Shown here: piece after piece, positions 29,401 to 35,994 of the stretch
Numbering within the stretch: the first letter of the stretch is position 1
Layout: every line of letters begins with the position of its first letter
NCBI RefSeq assembly: GCF_036636695.1
Contig: NZ_JAVWNW010000013.1
Direction: 5' to 3' (one strand)
DNA: 51,088 bases
Origin: Anaerorhabdus sp036636695
Lineage (GTDB): Bacteria > Bacillota_I > Bacilli_A > Erysipelotrichales > Erysipelotrichaceae
The notes under the pieces: model-generated
The model's database searches: none
What the model was told of the DNA's origin: nothing
Seen by the model: the letters and a program-made list of their open reading frames with translations, nothing else
Position numbers and translations under genes: made by a program

Positions 29401-30167
29401 TTAGTAATAGTAAATTAGAAATTAAAACAAATGATGGTGTTACAGCAGATGTAGCAAATGCGAAATTTACACAAACGATTCCTGTTGATGGAACGGTGGT
29501 AAAAGAAAGAGGCATTTACGATGTAACGGTAAGTTATGAGGATACTGTTGGTAATGTTAGTACGGCAGTATTTGAAGTGCGAGTAAATGAACAACCAATC
29601 ATTCGCTACAATGCAGTTAACCAAGTTCAATTAAACACATCATTATCTAGTTTGCTTCAAGCATTGGATGTGAATGTTAGTTATATTGATTATGCTGGGC
29701 AAACAATTGAGTTGAATAAAAATGATATTCAAGTTGATGCGAAAGACTATAATCCAAAACAAGAAGGGGAATATACGATTGGTTTCAGCTATGAATTTAC
29801 ACCGCTTAATAAAATGATTACTGCAAGTGCAGTTGTTTATGTAGTGAATCAAAATCCGCCTACACCTACACCTGGACCAACATCTGTACCAAGTCCATTA
29901 CCACCAAACAATGAAGTAGTAACTCCGCCAATAAACCAAGAAACAACAAATGGAAGTCTAGTTGGAGGAAATGGTAAACCAATTCAACCGACAACAACAC
30001 CAGAAATTATTGAAGATGTAGTAGTTGGAGGGTTTGAAATTAAACTATATCGCAAACAAAATTTTCCTAAAAAAGTAAAAGATGAAAATTATTGGTGGGT
30101 GATTATTGTTGTAATTATTGCAGGAATAATAATTTATATATTAATTAAGAAGGATGATAAAAAGTGA
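23454..30167 (+). CDS. Giant (2237-residue) membrane-anchored surface protein with SdrD-B-like and Ig-like repeats
   Basis: A signal peptide covers about 1-25 (ending near IDAQ). A short Thr/Pro linker is near 117-133. A long region resembles isopeptide or DUF11-type surface domains. An SdrD-B-like domain lies at about 1040-1125, with calcium-loop-like sequence LDLDANGTFDGLD. Several Ig-like (DUF5011-type) repeats follow, ending in patterns such as YKVTYAVTDSDGNTSS (near 1328), YEISYYLENPYGG (near 1440) and YDVTVSYEDTVGN (near 2020). A Pro-rich stalk lies at about 2135-2180, then one transmembrane helix, WWVIIVVIIAGIIIYIL, and the tail KKDDKK. There is no LPXTG. The frame is intact over 6.7 kb. 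Probable adhesin; ligand unknown. Confidence 0.85.
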   Translation: MIHRLLKSLLSIILTLAMIDFPIDAQEPDIQVSSNITYSEDKQEAIIELTVMPNTESDVQAINYQNENIMTNSDGVKSAKVQTFENGDVEFEIVYIKNEETLIQTETIKVDGLIVTMPTPEVTDEPTSIPENLESSLAGISSTGAVAIEVVGYDSLIGLTAATPATSPVVEVKVKVDFPDTLNENKILTVNVPIGMCFNSIPVVEGKYNTLNVDSKLLVNIDSTSTLYQAIEEMIVPQMDLAIAKQTYGNLIYKFKADTQSIEVTFKIQGDYTLFYGNTELLNAVEAKATAGIDNEIVAESSYAIKLVEISGYPYSYRVYGGTGTVQAIPSTPTEIIYGRTNPYFPVDYANSRSPFKPKDPVVTLYYPEGMIFDSVLRNGNLYTGNARVEDVPAEHKVNLYFSGYVTIPDPLSVQYIVPEGMEFKKYSNQYHSYITYTTYDGKLLRTANDPRNNIYGVTIIDPNTIANKAVISAGAAMKTFDSTIPDGNYYAGAFSVSNTSGRPLENQTVEYIIDPNWQVTQVKVPFDAVGDANINAVSYQTNLHPYWRTYNRQNIDDFPTINYVSTTSKLIRGSILGLSEGEYITGLKCNIGTLRQDYGIGLLYSKSGITTYGNLKNGVPKATVTIKMYDENNMANTLVTATSEILALGSTPQSIVGLAGDTTITGSTGVVSNMLAGKSYHFQTTLGIQEYQYLSTTFMRSPIIYLRVPEGIQINLSSLKLFDESGNEVSWTDHQIKDNRGNTVQVINTQSDFVIGNYFYTNATMKKLKVDFDFNVLINANANAEINFNQFFYWTGMDQYNSTGGYTGMRQDIFDVNGNGDTTEYLQTLNQGVNNNVTYPVTSNNNVLVESFIAVEGKQPSGAYDPSNPDTIAYFTPETKANYTLFLTNNTNEVADEFIAYFPIPKTGINFGANFQNQTFQWDMKLAEVITNRFGNEDNFVIEYSVDARDENYANATYTANTADLSKVTMVRVTATKPIPSQSIATFNVHLQIDETLQSAQVDNKIGKMNEYNPYYYVKSSTFQGSLKGTPIGTQLVIGEIKGLTFLDLDANGTFDGLDVALPNQRISLWKYNDTNSNYEEVLDESGNQLIIQSDTNGIYEFSDTQGVTTGVYAIKFELENGYRFTPSLGGSNENLSQVGYVGLNEGWIKGIDPTIPSSQSLNSGYVKYNINDITLVHPSTSAIKLNKLYSETAQFSYLSMSRLLSKTDAYEWELVNPADSNYVTLLSNKTNTMTLIGEKITQTPVYIKLTIHDIYGDTRTFDPIEISVLGNSAPILELNNNEINVSVGASLDTSAAAMLKPIIDDYDTLSYSDVRVTSNLNLNKVGYYKVTYAVTDSDGNTSSVDLIVKVHGLPYLVDKDGLPVDLSNLPLRKRSNEEALYFSGLHPVYEKVINETTTNPFESIPLGNVANQGVAVVTGIKDKFDNIFAPSQDILKVGVYEISYYLENPYGGVSELKRELRVRGNISVRDGSLDYSSTSAVKNYSSLKEFLDANTINGLYAAVEILGLNDITEIKDLVPDDITYVGSIPFNEIDFTELPQGQTSNTIMIPCEVTDSQSGYSTKTKAINIFVHVFDNSANAPVITIDYPITYRLTTDPILMLDGNTEVLPSGGSDFKASDIYKKLMEYVKVEPDVTVDIEKIDVMTTNTSIDLSNANAESQVIDALTHRGIIEVTYVAEDIDRNVSHEIKTFEVATPIEFVNNQQGQQAFIPVIELRQTDGGLYNPSVYAKYTEANGDEVVYPVYADEISLDNAGAQFVLFSTPQTYEYLPDSLELRANATVQQTLRVQGAIWISDDGIYDYFVDQKVDLNQVTAGFEYVNNSNNLEERSLIITYEYPSSVIEVKDYSIVEVQFSAVDRISGAPDNEGTYSKKYNFITKPEINTAAEITVKENETEANMEKLMDISASVTLGDGTSADAGYVVDFTNVDPIKGGEAVIRATYTLKSGESRTTEQTVNVIVIPKPIITVESYTLFVGQNLDLISNSKLEIKTNDGVTADVANAKFTQTIPVDGTVVKERGIYDVTVSYEDTVGNVSTAVFEVRVNEQPIIRYNAVNQVQLNTSLSSLLQALDVNVSYIDYAGQTIELNKNDIQVDAKDYNPKQEGEYTIGFSYEFTPLNKMITASAVVYVVNQNPPTPTPGPTSVPSPLPPNNEVVTPPINQETTNGSLVGGNGKPIQPTTTPEIIEDVVVGGFEIKLYRKQNFPKKVKDENYWWVIIVVIIAGIIIYILIKKDDKK

Positions 30168-30188
30168 TGATAAAACTTCACTTTTTTT
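30159..30188 (+). terminator. Terminator of the giant surface protein
   Basis: AAAAAGTGA (30159-30167) pairs with TCACTTTTT (30178-30186) and runs into T's. It begins within the last codons of the gene. Confidence 0.8.
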
Positions 30189-30301
30189 CTTATGGGAAAG
30201 TTCTACTTTTTCAAGATGAAATAGTAGTGATATAATACCTTTATAATATTTACATAAATGAATATTTTTGATAATCGCTGAAGAATTTCATAAAAAAGAA
30301 C

Positions 30302-30310
30302 TGTTATAAT
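30302..30310 (+). promoter_or_regulatory. Extended -10 promoter for the DUF1697 gene
   Basis: TGTTATAAT at 30302-30310 is a perfect extended -10 with only a weak -35. It gives a leader of about 33 nt before the start at 30350. Another TATAAT at 30231-30236 is a weaker alternative. Confidence 0.5.
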
Positions 30311-30349
30311 AGAAGAAATAATGACTAATTATAAATTTGGAGAACGCAA

Positions 30350-30901
30350 ATGAAATATGTTTTATTATTAAGAGGAATTAATGTTGGCGGAAAAAATAAA
30401 ATAAAGATGGCGGATTTTAAATATCACTTAACGGAATTGGGTTTAACCCATGTAGTTTCTTATATCAATAGCGGTAATTTTGTTTTTGAATCAAGACAAA
30501 AAATAGAGGATCTTCATGCAAATATTGCGCAAATGATTAAAGAATATTATGACTTTGAAATTATATTTGCTATCATAAATGAAAAAGATTATCTTGAAGC
30601 AGCACAAGAATTACCAATGTGGTGGAATGATAATTCGTTAGCACGACGCGATGTCTTATTTTATACAAAACAAGTGGATATAAATGCGATGGTAGAAAGT
30701 ATTCAAGAAATGAAGTTACACAAAGAGATTATTCATTTTTCAAAAATCGCAGTATTTTGGGGTAAGACAGTTGAAGAAGAATATCTAAGAACTGCCTATC
30801 ACAAAAATTTAGCATCGAAAAAATATTATAAACAAATAACAATAAGAAATGGCAATACTTTTGAACAATTGTTGAAGATACTGATGGATCAAAATAAATA
30901 A
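30350..30901 (+). CDS. DUF1697 family protein
   Basis: The 183-residue product begins YVLLLRGINVGGKNKIKM and continues SYINSGNFVFES, the hallmark of DUF1697. The function of this family is not established. No signal peptide or membrane segment; cytosolic. It appears to start a short operon with the next gene, 31 nt downstream. Confidence 0.85.
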   Translation: MKYVLLLRGINVGGKNKIKMADFKYHLTELGLTHVVSYINSGNFVFESRQKIEDLHANIAQMIKEYYDFEIIFAIINEKDYLEAAQELPMWWNDNSLARRDVLFYTKQVDINAMVESIQEMKLHKEIIHFSKIAVFWGKTVEEEYLRTAYHKNLASKKYYKQITIRNGNTFEQLLKILMDQNK

Positions 30902-30932
30902 TTACCGAGCTTTAACCAAAAGGAGAAATCAA

Positions 30933-31466
30933 ATGGAACTAAATGACATTCTGAAAAACAAGGAATTAAAAGCAATGGAAAAAAGAAAACAGGTGGTAAA
31001 GTATATTGTGGAAAATCAATATACATGCAATGCGTTGAATTTAAATTTATCCGCAAATAGTGATAAAGAAATTGCTATTGTGTTAGAAGCACTTGAAGAA
31101 ATTACAAATCAATTGGCTGAAAAATTAGATGTTAGTTATCTTGCATTTGCGGAAAAGTATTTATCTTCATCAAACAATTCATGCAAACGAGAAGCAGCAA
31201 GAATACTTGGAAATCTAGCTGTGTATTATCCAAGTGAAATTCAACATGCAATACCACTATTAATCGTCAATACAAAAGATGAAAGTACAGTGGTACGTTG
31301 GAGTAGTGCTTATGCATTATCAAGGATAATTGAAATTGAAACAATTGCAAAAACAAATTTATTTCAAGAACTTGAAATTATATGCCAACTTGAAAAAGAA
31401 AACGGTGTCAAAAATCAATACGTTAAATCATTAAAGAAGGCATCAAAAATTCGTAGAAATCTTTGA
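30933..31466 (+). CDS. HEAT-repeat-like protein
   Basis: The 177-residue, all-helical protein has HEAT/armadillo-like pairs of helices, clearest at CKREAARILGNLAVYYPSEI and VVRWSSAYALSRII. HEAT scaffolds bind proteins or nucleic acids; some bacterial ones are DNA glycosylases (AlkD-like), but I see no catalytic signature here and do not assign one. AAGGAG precedes the start. Probably co-transcribed with the DUF1697 gene. Confidence 0.65.
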   Translation: MELNDILKNKELKAMEKRKQVVKYIVENQYTCNALNLNLSANSDKEIAIVLEALEEITNQLAEKLDVSYLAFAEKYLSSSNNSCKREAARILGNLAVYYPSEIQHAIPLLIVNTKDESTVVRWSSAYALSRIIEIETIAKTNLFQELEIICQLEKENGVKNQYVKSLKKASKIRRNL

Positions 31467-31586
31467 TTTATAAAAACTTATCATTTTATAAATACGTATT
31501 GATGGACACTAGCCAAGGTTGTTGGAAGAATTAAATCAAAGAAGTGGGTAATAGAAATAGGTTTAAGAATTTTTTGGTTATTCACT

Positions 31587-32528
31587 ATGTTTGAAAAAGA
31601 TGAAATGCTTCAAGGAGAACTTTATAATGGTGGTGATAGTAAGATGATAATAAATGTGAGTGGTCGTACAGATATTGTAGCCTTTTATAGTGAGTGGTTT
31701 ATGAATCGATACAAGGAAGGTTATATAGATATTAGAAATCCATTTTATCCGAAACAAGTAAGCCGTTTATATATGGAAGATGTGGATGCGATTGTTTTTT
31801 GTACAAAGAATCCTAAACCGTTATTGGGCTATATTGATAGCATTGAAAAACCGGTAAATGTGCAAGTCACACTTACTGGATATCAAACGGATATAGAGCC
31901 GAATGTTCCAGATAAAAAGGAAATTATTGAAGCGATAAAAAAACTAAGTGCGAAGATTGGGAAAGAAAATGTTGATTTGCGATATGATCCAATTCTTATC
32001 AATGATAAATACACAATGGATTATCATATTAGGGCATTTGAAAAGCTATGTACTTTACTAGAAGGCTGTTGTAATCGAATTATCGTGTCTTTTGTAGATG
32101 AATATAAAAATGTTAATAAACATAGTGGATTATTGAAATTGATTGAATTAAGCGATGATGATAAAAGAAAGTTAGCTAGGCACCTAGCTGAAAGTGCACA
32201 TCAACATGGTTTTACAATTCAAACATGTTATGAAAATATTGATTTAACAGCAGAAGGTTTTAGCCATGATGTATGTGTGGGCAAAGAATTAGCACAAAAA
32301 CTAACAGGGAAAACTCGTTTTAGAAAGTGGCAAGCACGAAAGTGTGGGTGTGTAGAGATGGTGGATATTGGGTATTATAACTGTTGTAGCCATTTTTGCC
32401 GATACTGTTATGCAAACTATGATGAGGTAAAGGTGAATGCCAATAAACGTATGCATAATCCTAAATCTTCATTATTAATTGGCGAATTAGGGGCGGATGA
32501 TATAATAAAAATAAGGAAATCTAGGTAA
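31587..32528 (+). CDS. DUF1848 family protein with a C-terminal cysteine cluster
   Basis: The conserved part begins MIINVSGRTDIVAFYSEWF and contains VFCTKNPKP, typical of DUF1848. The C-terminal region has CGC and then CSHFCRYC, a CX3CX2C cluster of the radical-SAM type, suggesting an iron-sulfur cluster. The reaction is unknown. The start is uncertain: ATG 31587 opens the longest frame with no good ribosome-binding site, while ATG 31644 begins at the conserved N-terminus (294 residues) and is preceded by GGTGG. I favour 31644. A six-codon out-of-frame ORF (31627-31647) overlaps that start. Confidence 0.75.
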   Translation: MFEKDEMLQGELYNGGDSKMIINVSGRTDIVAFYSEWFMNRYKEGYIDIRNPFYPKQVSRLYMEDVDAIVFCTKNPKPLLGYIDSIEKPVNVQVTLTGYQTDIEPNVPDKKEIIEAIKKLSAKIGKENVDLRYDPILINDKYTMDYHIRAFEKLCTLLEGCCNRIIVSFVDEYKNVNKHSGLLKLIELSDDDKRKLARHLAESAHQHGFTIQTCYENIDLTAEGFSHDVCVGKELAQKLTGKTRFRKWQARKCGCVEMVDIGYYNCCSHFCRYCYANYDEVKVNANKRMHNPKSSLLIGELGADDIIKIRKSR

Positions 32529-32537
32529 ATTCTCTAT

Positions 32538-32551
32538 CCTTATATATAAGG
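32538..32551. repeat. Perfect 14-bp palindrome CCTTATATATAAGG
   Basis: It lies 10 nt after the DUF1848 stop. It may be a weak hairpin or a protein site; no T-run follows. The 32529-32842 gap otherwise holds a terminator and the rpsJ promoter and leader. Confidence 0.5.
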
Positions 32552-32623
32552 CAAATAAATAAATAACGCAAAATTTGAATGAATTTTGGGAATTGATGTA
32601 AATATTTAGACATAATAAGTTAG

Positions 32624-32652
32624 AATTTGGGGCAAAACGCTCCAAATTTTTT
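32624..32652 (+). terminator. Terminator before the S10 operon
   Basis: A 10-bp stem, AATTTGGGGC with GCTCCAAATT (one G-T pair), has an AAAAC loop and continues into TTTTTTG. Confidence 0.85.
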
Positions 32653-32688
32653 GTTTTTTAGAAAGTTGAAAAAATAGAAAAAAAACTG

Positions 32689-32717
32689 TTGCAATGGGCT
32701 TTTGTAAGTGATAATAT
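32689..32717 (+). promoter_or_regulatory. Promoter of the S10-spc-alpha supercluster
   Basis: TTGCAA (32689-32694), 17 nt, TAATAT (32712-32717), with TG one base upstream making an extended -10. I see no other strong promoter until after rplQ, so this may drive about 13.7 kb of genes. Confidence 0.75.
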
Positions 32718-32723
32718 ATAAAA

Positions 32724-32842
32724 GCACTCGCATGGACGTGGGAGGTTGCCGGCACGCCGAAACGCGTTGTCATAGGCGTTAAGCCGGGTAATTCACACCG
32801 AGCGATTATCGCAAGATAAGTGAAATAAAGGAGGAAAATTTC
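32724..32842 (+). promoter_or_regulatory. Structured leader RNA of rpsJ (S10 operon)
   Basis: This 119-nt leader is more GC-rich than its surroundings and clearly folded. CCGGC-ACGCC (32749-32758) pairs with GGCGT (32775-32779) and GCCGG (32783-32787) across a 3-nt bulge. A second stem pairs TTCAC (32792-32796) with GTGAA (32820-32824) around an inner GCGA/TCGC hairpin. S10 operons in several phyla are autoregulated by a ribosomal protein binding this leader; the same is likely here but not shown. Confidence 0.6.
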
Positions 32843-33154
32843 ATGGCAAAAAATTCAGTAAGAATTCGTTTGAAAGCTTACGAGCACAGAAGTCTAGATC
32901 AAGCAAGTGAAAAAATTGTTTCAACTGCAACTAGTCACGGTGCTAAAAAAGTTGTTGGTCCAGTTCCACTACCAACTGAAAAACAAGTGGTAACAGTTCT
33001 TCGTGCGGTTCACAAGTATAAAGATGCACGTGAACAATTCGAAATTAGAACACATAAACGTTTGATTGAGATCATCGGACCAAGCGCAGAAACTATCGAC
33101 GCATTAAGTCGTTTAGATTTGCCAAGTGGTGTCGATATCGAAATCAAACTGTAG
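32843..33154 (+). CDS. rpsJ: 30S ribosomal protein S10
   Basis: The 103-residue product has the family motifs KAYEHRSLDQ, GPVPLPT and RLIEI. S10 helps assemble the 30S head and, as NusE, joins NusB on boxA RNA in antitermination, which is relevant to the boxA-like element at the right end of the window. First gene of the supercluster, with an AAGGAGG ribosome-binding site. Confidence 0.98.
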   Translation: MAKNSVRIRLKAYEHRSLDQASEKIVSTATSHGAKKVVGPVPLPTEKQVVTVLRAVHKYKDAREQFEIRTHKRLIEIIGPSAETIDALSRLDLPSGVDIEIKL

Positions 33155-33172
33155 AAAGTTTGAGGGAACATC

Positions 33173-33874
33173 ATGAAAGGTATATTAGGACGTAAACTTG
33201 GTATGACTCAAGTGTTTGCGACAGATGGTACATTAATTCCAGTTACTGTTGTAGAAGCAACACCAAACGTAGTTATGCAAAAGAAAACAAATGAGAATGA
33301 TGGCTATGAAGCAATTCAATTAGGCTTCGAAGACATCAAAGAATCAAGAGCTACTAAGGCTAACAAGGGTCATGCAGCAAAAGCAAACACTACTCCTAAA
33401 CGTTTCGCTCGCGAACTTCGCGCAGATGAAATGCTTAACTTAGAAGTAGGTGGCGATGTAAAAGTTGATATCTTTTCCGCTGGTGATATTGTCGATGTAA
33501 CAGGAATCAGTAAAGGTAGAGGATATAACGGTACAATCGTTAGAAATAACGCAAAGATCGGACCTAAATCTCACGGTTCAGGACATCACAGACATATCGG
33601 TTCATTAGCTACAACAGGGATTACATCTAGAAAAGGTGGTATCGATAAAGGTACTATGATGGCTGGACAAACTGGTGGCTATGTAACAACAAATCAAAAT
33701 TTAGAAATCGTAAAAGTTGATGTAGAAAATAACTACATGTTAATAAAAGGAAACGTACCTGGACCTAAGAGAGGTTTAGTTATCGTGAAAACAACAGTTA
33801 AGGCTGTTAAAAACACTGCTGCTAAAGAATTAATAAATTATGCAACAGAAGCTGTTGTAACAGAGGAGGAATAA
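33173..33874 (+). CDS. rplC: 50S ribosomal protein L3
   Basis: The 233-residue product starts MKGILGRKLGMTQVF and has GISKGRGYNGT and the conserved GSGHHRHIGS / GQTGGYVTT loop that reaches toward the peptidyl-transferase centre. The C-terminal tail is slightly longer than usual and Glu-rich (TEEE), encoding the ribosome-binding site of rplD. Confidence 0.97.
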   Translation: MKGILGRKLGMTQVFATDGTLIPVTVVEATPNVVMQKKTNENDGYEAIQLGFEDIKESRATKANKGHAAKANTTPKRFARELRADEMLNLEVGGDVKVDIFSAGDIVDVTGISKGRGYNGTIVRNNAKIGPKSHGSGHHRHIGSLATTGITSRKGGIDKGTMMAGQTGGYVTTNQNLEIVKVDVENNYMLIKGNVPGPKRGLVIVKTTVKAVKNTAAKELINYATEAVVTEEE

Positions 33875-33877
33875 GAC

Positions 33878-34507
33878 ATGCCAAAGGTAGATGTATATAG
33901 CCAAGAAGCTAAAGTCGTAAAACAAATCGATTTGGCCGATGCAGTATTTGGCATTGAACCGAATCAACAAGCTATGTTTGATGCAATTGTAATGCAACAA
34001 GCTAGCATGCGCCAAGGAACTCACAAGACAAAAACACGTCGTGAAGTTGCTGGTGGTGGTAGAAAACCATTTAGACAAAAAGGTACTGGACGCGCTCGTC
34101 AAGGGTCAATCCGTGCTGTTCAATGGAGAGGCGGAGGAATTGCTTTCGGTCCTACTCCAAGAAGCTATGCTTACAAATTGAATCGTAAGGTTCGTCGTTT
34201 AGCTCTTAAATCAGTATTAAGTAGCAAAGTGGCTTCAAATAGTTGTAAAGTTCTTGATTCAATCAAGTTCGATGCAATCAAAACTAAAAGCTTCGTAGAA
34301 ATGATGAAATCATTCAACTTCGAACGTAAAACATTATTCGTTGTTGATATCACTGAAGAATTTGACAATGCTTTCTTATCAATGAGAAACATTCCAAATG
34401 CAATGATGTTAACTGTTGAAGGTTTAAATGTTTACGATATCGCGAATGCTGATCAAATCGTACTTACTGAAGCTGCTGCTAATAAAGCAGGGGAGGTTCT
34501 TGCATAA
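33878..34507 (+). CDS. rplD: 50S ribosomal protein L4
   Basis: The 209-residue product has the conserved exit-tunnel loop (TRREVAGGGRKPFRQKGTGR...) and the sequence RGGGIAFGPTPRSYAYKLN. L4 lines the exit tunnel. In E. coli it is also the S10-operon regulator; whether that holds here is unknown. Starts 3 nt after rplC. Confidence 0.97.
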   Translation: MPKVDVYSQEAKVVKQIDLADAVFGIEPNQQAMFDAIVMQQASMRQGTHKTKTRREVAGGGRKPFRQKGTGRARQGSIRAVQWRGGGIAFGPTPRSYAYKLNRKVRRLALKSVLSSKVASNSCKVLDSIKFDAIKTKSFVEMMKSFNFERKTLFVVDITEEFDNAFLSMRNIPNAMMLTVEGLNVYDIANADQIVLTEAAANKAGEVLA

Positions 34508-34794
34508 TGAGTAAAGCTAGAGATATTCTTATCCGCCCAATCATCACTGAAAAAACAATGAAGATGATGGACAGCGACAACAAAATCACATTTGAAGTTG
34601 CTAGAGGATCTAACAAAACTGAAGTTCGTCAAGCTGTTGAAGAAGTTTTCAATGTAAAAGTTGAAAAAGTAAATATTTTAAACTGTCGTCCAAAAGCAAA
34701 ACGTGTAGGTAAATACAGTGGTACAACAAGTGCTGTCAGAAAAGCAATTGTTAAATTACCTGAAGGACAAGACATTAACTTATTTAAAGATTAA
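34507..34794 (+). CDS. rplW: 50S ribosomal protein L23
   Basis: The 95-residue product carries the motifs ILIRPIITEKTMKM and FEVARGSNKTEVRQAVE. L23 surrounds the tunnel exit and docks trigger factor and SRP. Its ATG shares one base with the rplD stop, so the two are translationally coupled. Confidence 0.97.
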   Translation: MSKARDILIRPIITEKTMKMMDSDNKITFEVARGSNKTEVRQAVEEVFNVKVEKVNILNCRPKAKRVGKYSGTTSAVRKAIVKLPEGQDINLFKD

Positions 34795-34805
34795 TTAAAA
34801 AATAA

Positions 34806-34846
34806 CGGAAGAAGTACGCTATTTCCGGATAACATGCGTAAGGAGG
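34806..34846 (+). promoter_or_regulatory. Possible pseudoknot at the rplB ribosome-binding site
   Basis: In the rplW-rplB gap, CGGAA (34806-34810) can pair with TTCCG (34823-34827), while TACGC (34815-34819), inside that loop, can pair with GCGTA (34836-34840). The order of the arms makes an H-type pseudoknot with 4-, 3- and 8-nt connectors. Its last base touches AAGGAGG (34840-34846). A role in controlling L2 translation is inference. Confidence 0.4.
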
Positions 34847-34856
34847 ACCATGAATA

Positions 34857-35690
34857 ATGGCAATTAAAAAGTATAAACCAACGACCCCTGGCCGTCGTGG
34901 CATGAGTACATTACTTAATGATGAGATTACAACTTCTACACCAGAACGCTCATTATTAGTTGCACTTGGCTCAAAAGGTGGACGTAATAACACAGGACGT
35001 ATTACAACTCGCCATCAAGGTGGAGGACACAAACGTCAATATCGTATTATCGATTTCAAACGTAATAAGGACAATATTCCTGCTACTGTTGCTACAATCG
35101 AATATGATCCAAACAGATCTGCAAACATCGCATTATTAAATTATGCTGATGGAGAAAAAAGATATATCATCGCTCCTAAAGGATTAACAGTTGGTCAAAC
35201 AATCGTTTCTGGAACTGAAGCTGATATTAAAGTAGGAAACTCATTAGAAATGAGAAACATGCCTGAAGGTACTGTTGTTCATAACGTTGAGTTAAAACCT
35301 GGTAAAGGTGGACAACTTGCACGTAGTGCTGGATGTTCAGCTCAAATTCTTGGTGTTGAAGACCGTTACGTAACAGTACGTCTATCATCAGGAGAAGTAA
35401 GAAAAATTCTTGCTAACTGTCGTGCTACTGTTGGTTCAGTAGGTAACGAAGATTACAGCTTAGTAAACATTGGTAAAGCTGGTCGTTCTCGTTGGATGGG
35501 TATCCGTCCTACAGTTCGTGGGTCAGTAATGAACCCTAACGATCACCCTCATGGTGGTGGGGAAGGTAAAACTCCGATTGGACGTAAATCTCCTATGACT
35601 CCTTGGGGCAAGAAAGCTATGGGTGTTAAAACTCGTAAGAAGAAAAACCAAAGTAGTAAATTAATTGTAAGAGGCCGTAAGGGCAAATAA
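34857..35690 (+). CDS. rplB: 50S ribosomal protein L2
   Basis: The 277-residue product starts AIKKYKPTTPGRRGMS, with the conserved HHxGGG-type region (RHQGGGHKRQYR) and VMNPNDHPHGGGEGK containing the histidine implicated in peptidyl transfer. ATG 34857 is the family start. Another ATG at 34850 is closer to the ribosome-binding site but opens only five codons out of frame. Confidence 0.98.
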   Translation: MAIKKYKPTTPGRRGMSTLLNDEITTSTPERSLLVALGSKGGRNNTGRITTRHQGGGHKRQYRIIDFKRNKDNIPATVATIEYDPNRSANIALLNYADGEKRYIIAPKGLTVGQTIVSGTEADIKVGNSLEMRNMPEGTVVHNVELKPGKGGQLARSAGCSAQILGVEDRYVTVRLSSGEVRKILANCRATVGSVGNEDYSLVNIGKAGRSRWMGIRPTVRGSVMNPNDHPHGGGEGKTPIGRKSPMTPWGKKAMGVKTRKKKNQSSKLIVRGRKGK

Positions 35691-35710
35691 ACGAAAGGAA
35701 GGAAAAGTAA

Positions 35711-35980
35711 ATGACACGTAGTTTAAAAAAGGGTCCATTCTGTGATGACCACTTAATGAAAAAAGTTGAAACATTGAATGCGGCTGGTAAAAAAGAAGTT
35801 ATTAAGACATGGTCACGTCGTTCAACAATTTTCCCAAGTTTCGTTGAACATACATTTGCAGTTCATAACGGTAAAGAACATGTGCCTGTATTCGTAACTG
35901 AAGACATGGTTGGACATAAACTTGGTGAATTCGTACCTACTCGTAAATATGGCGGGCATGGTGACGATAAGAAAGCGTAG
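35711..35980 (+). CDS. rpsS: 30S ribosomal protein S19
   Basis: The 89-residue product begins TRSLKKGPFCDDHLMKKV and contains TWSRRSTIFPSFVEHTFAVHNG, diagnostic for S19 of the 30S head. It follows rplB by 20 nt with a GGAAGG ribosome-binding site. Confidence 0.97.
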   Translation: MTRSLKKGPFCDDHLMKKVETLNAAGKKEVIKTWSRRSTIFPSFVEHTFAVHNGKEHVPVFVTEDMVGHKLGEFVPTRKYGGHGDDKKA

Positions 35981-35994
35981 GAGGTTAAAGAGAG

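Noticed and set aside
23454..30167. Frameshift or gene fission in the giant surface gene
   Set aside because: The frame is continuous from signal peptide to transmembrane tail.
34850..34867. Five-codon ORF (MNNGN) before rplB
   Set aside because: Too short, and the ribosome-binding site is only 3 nt away; probably chance.
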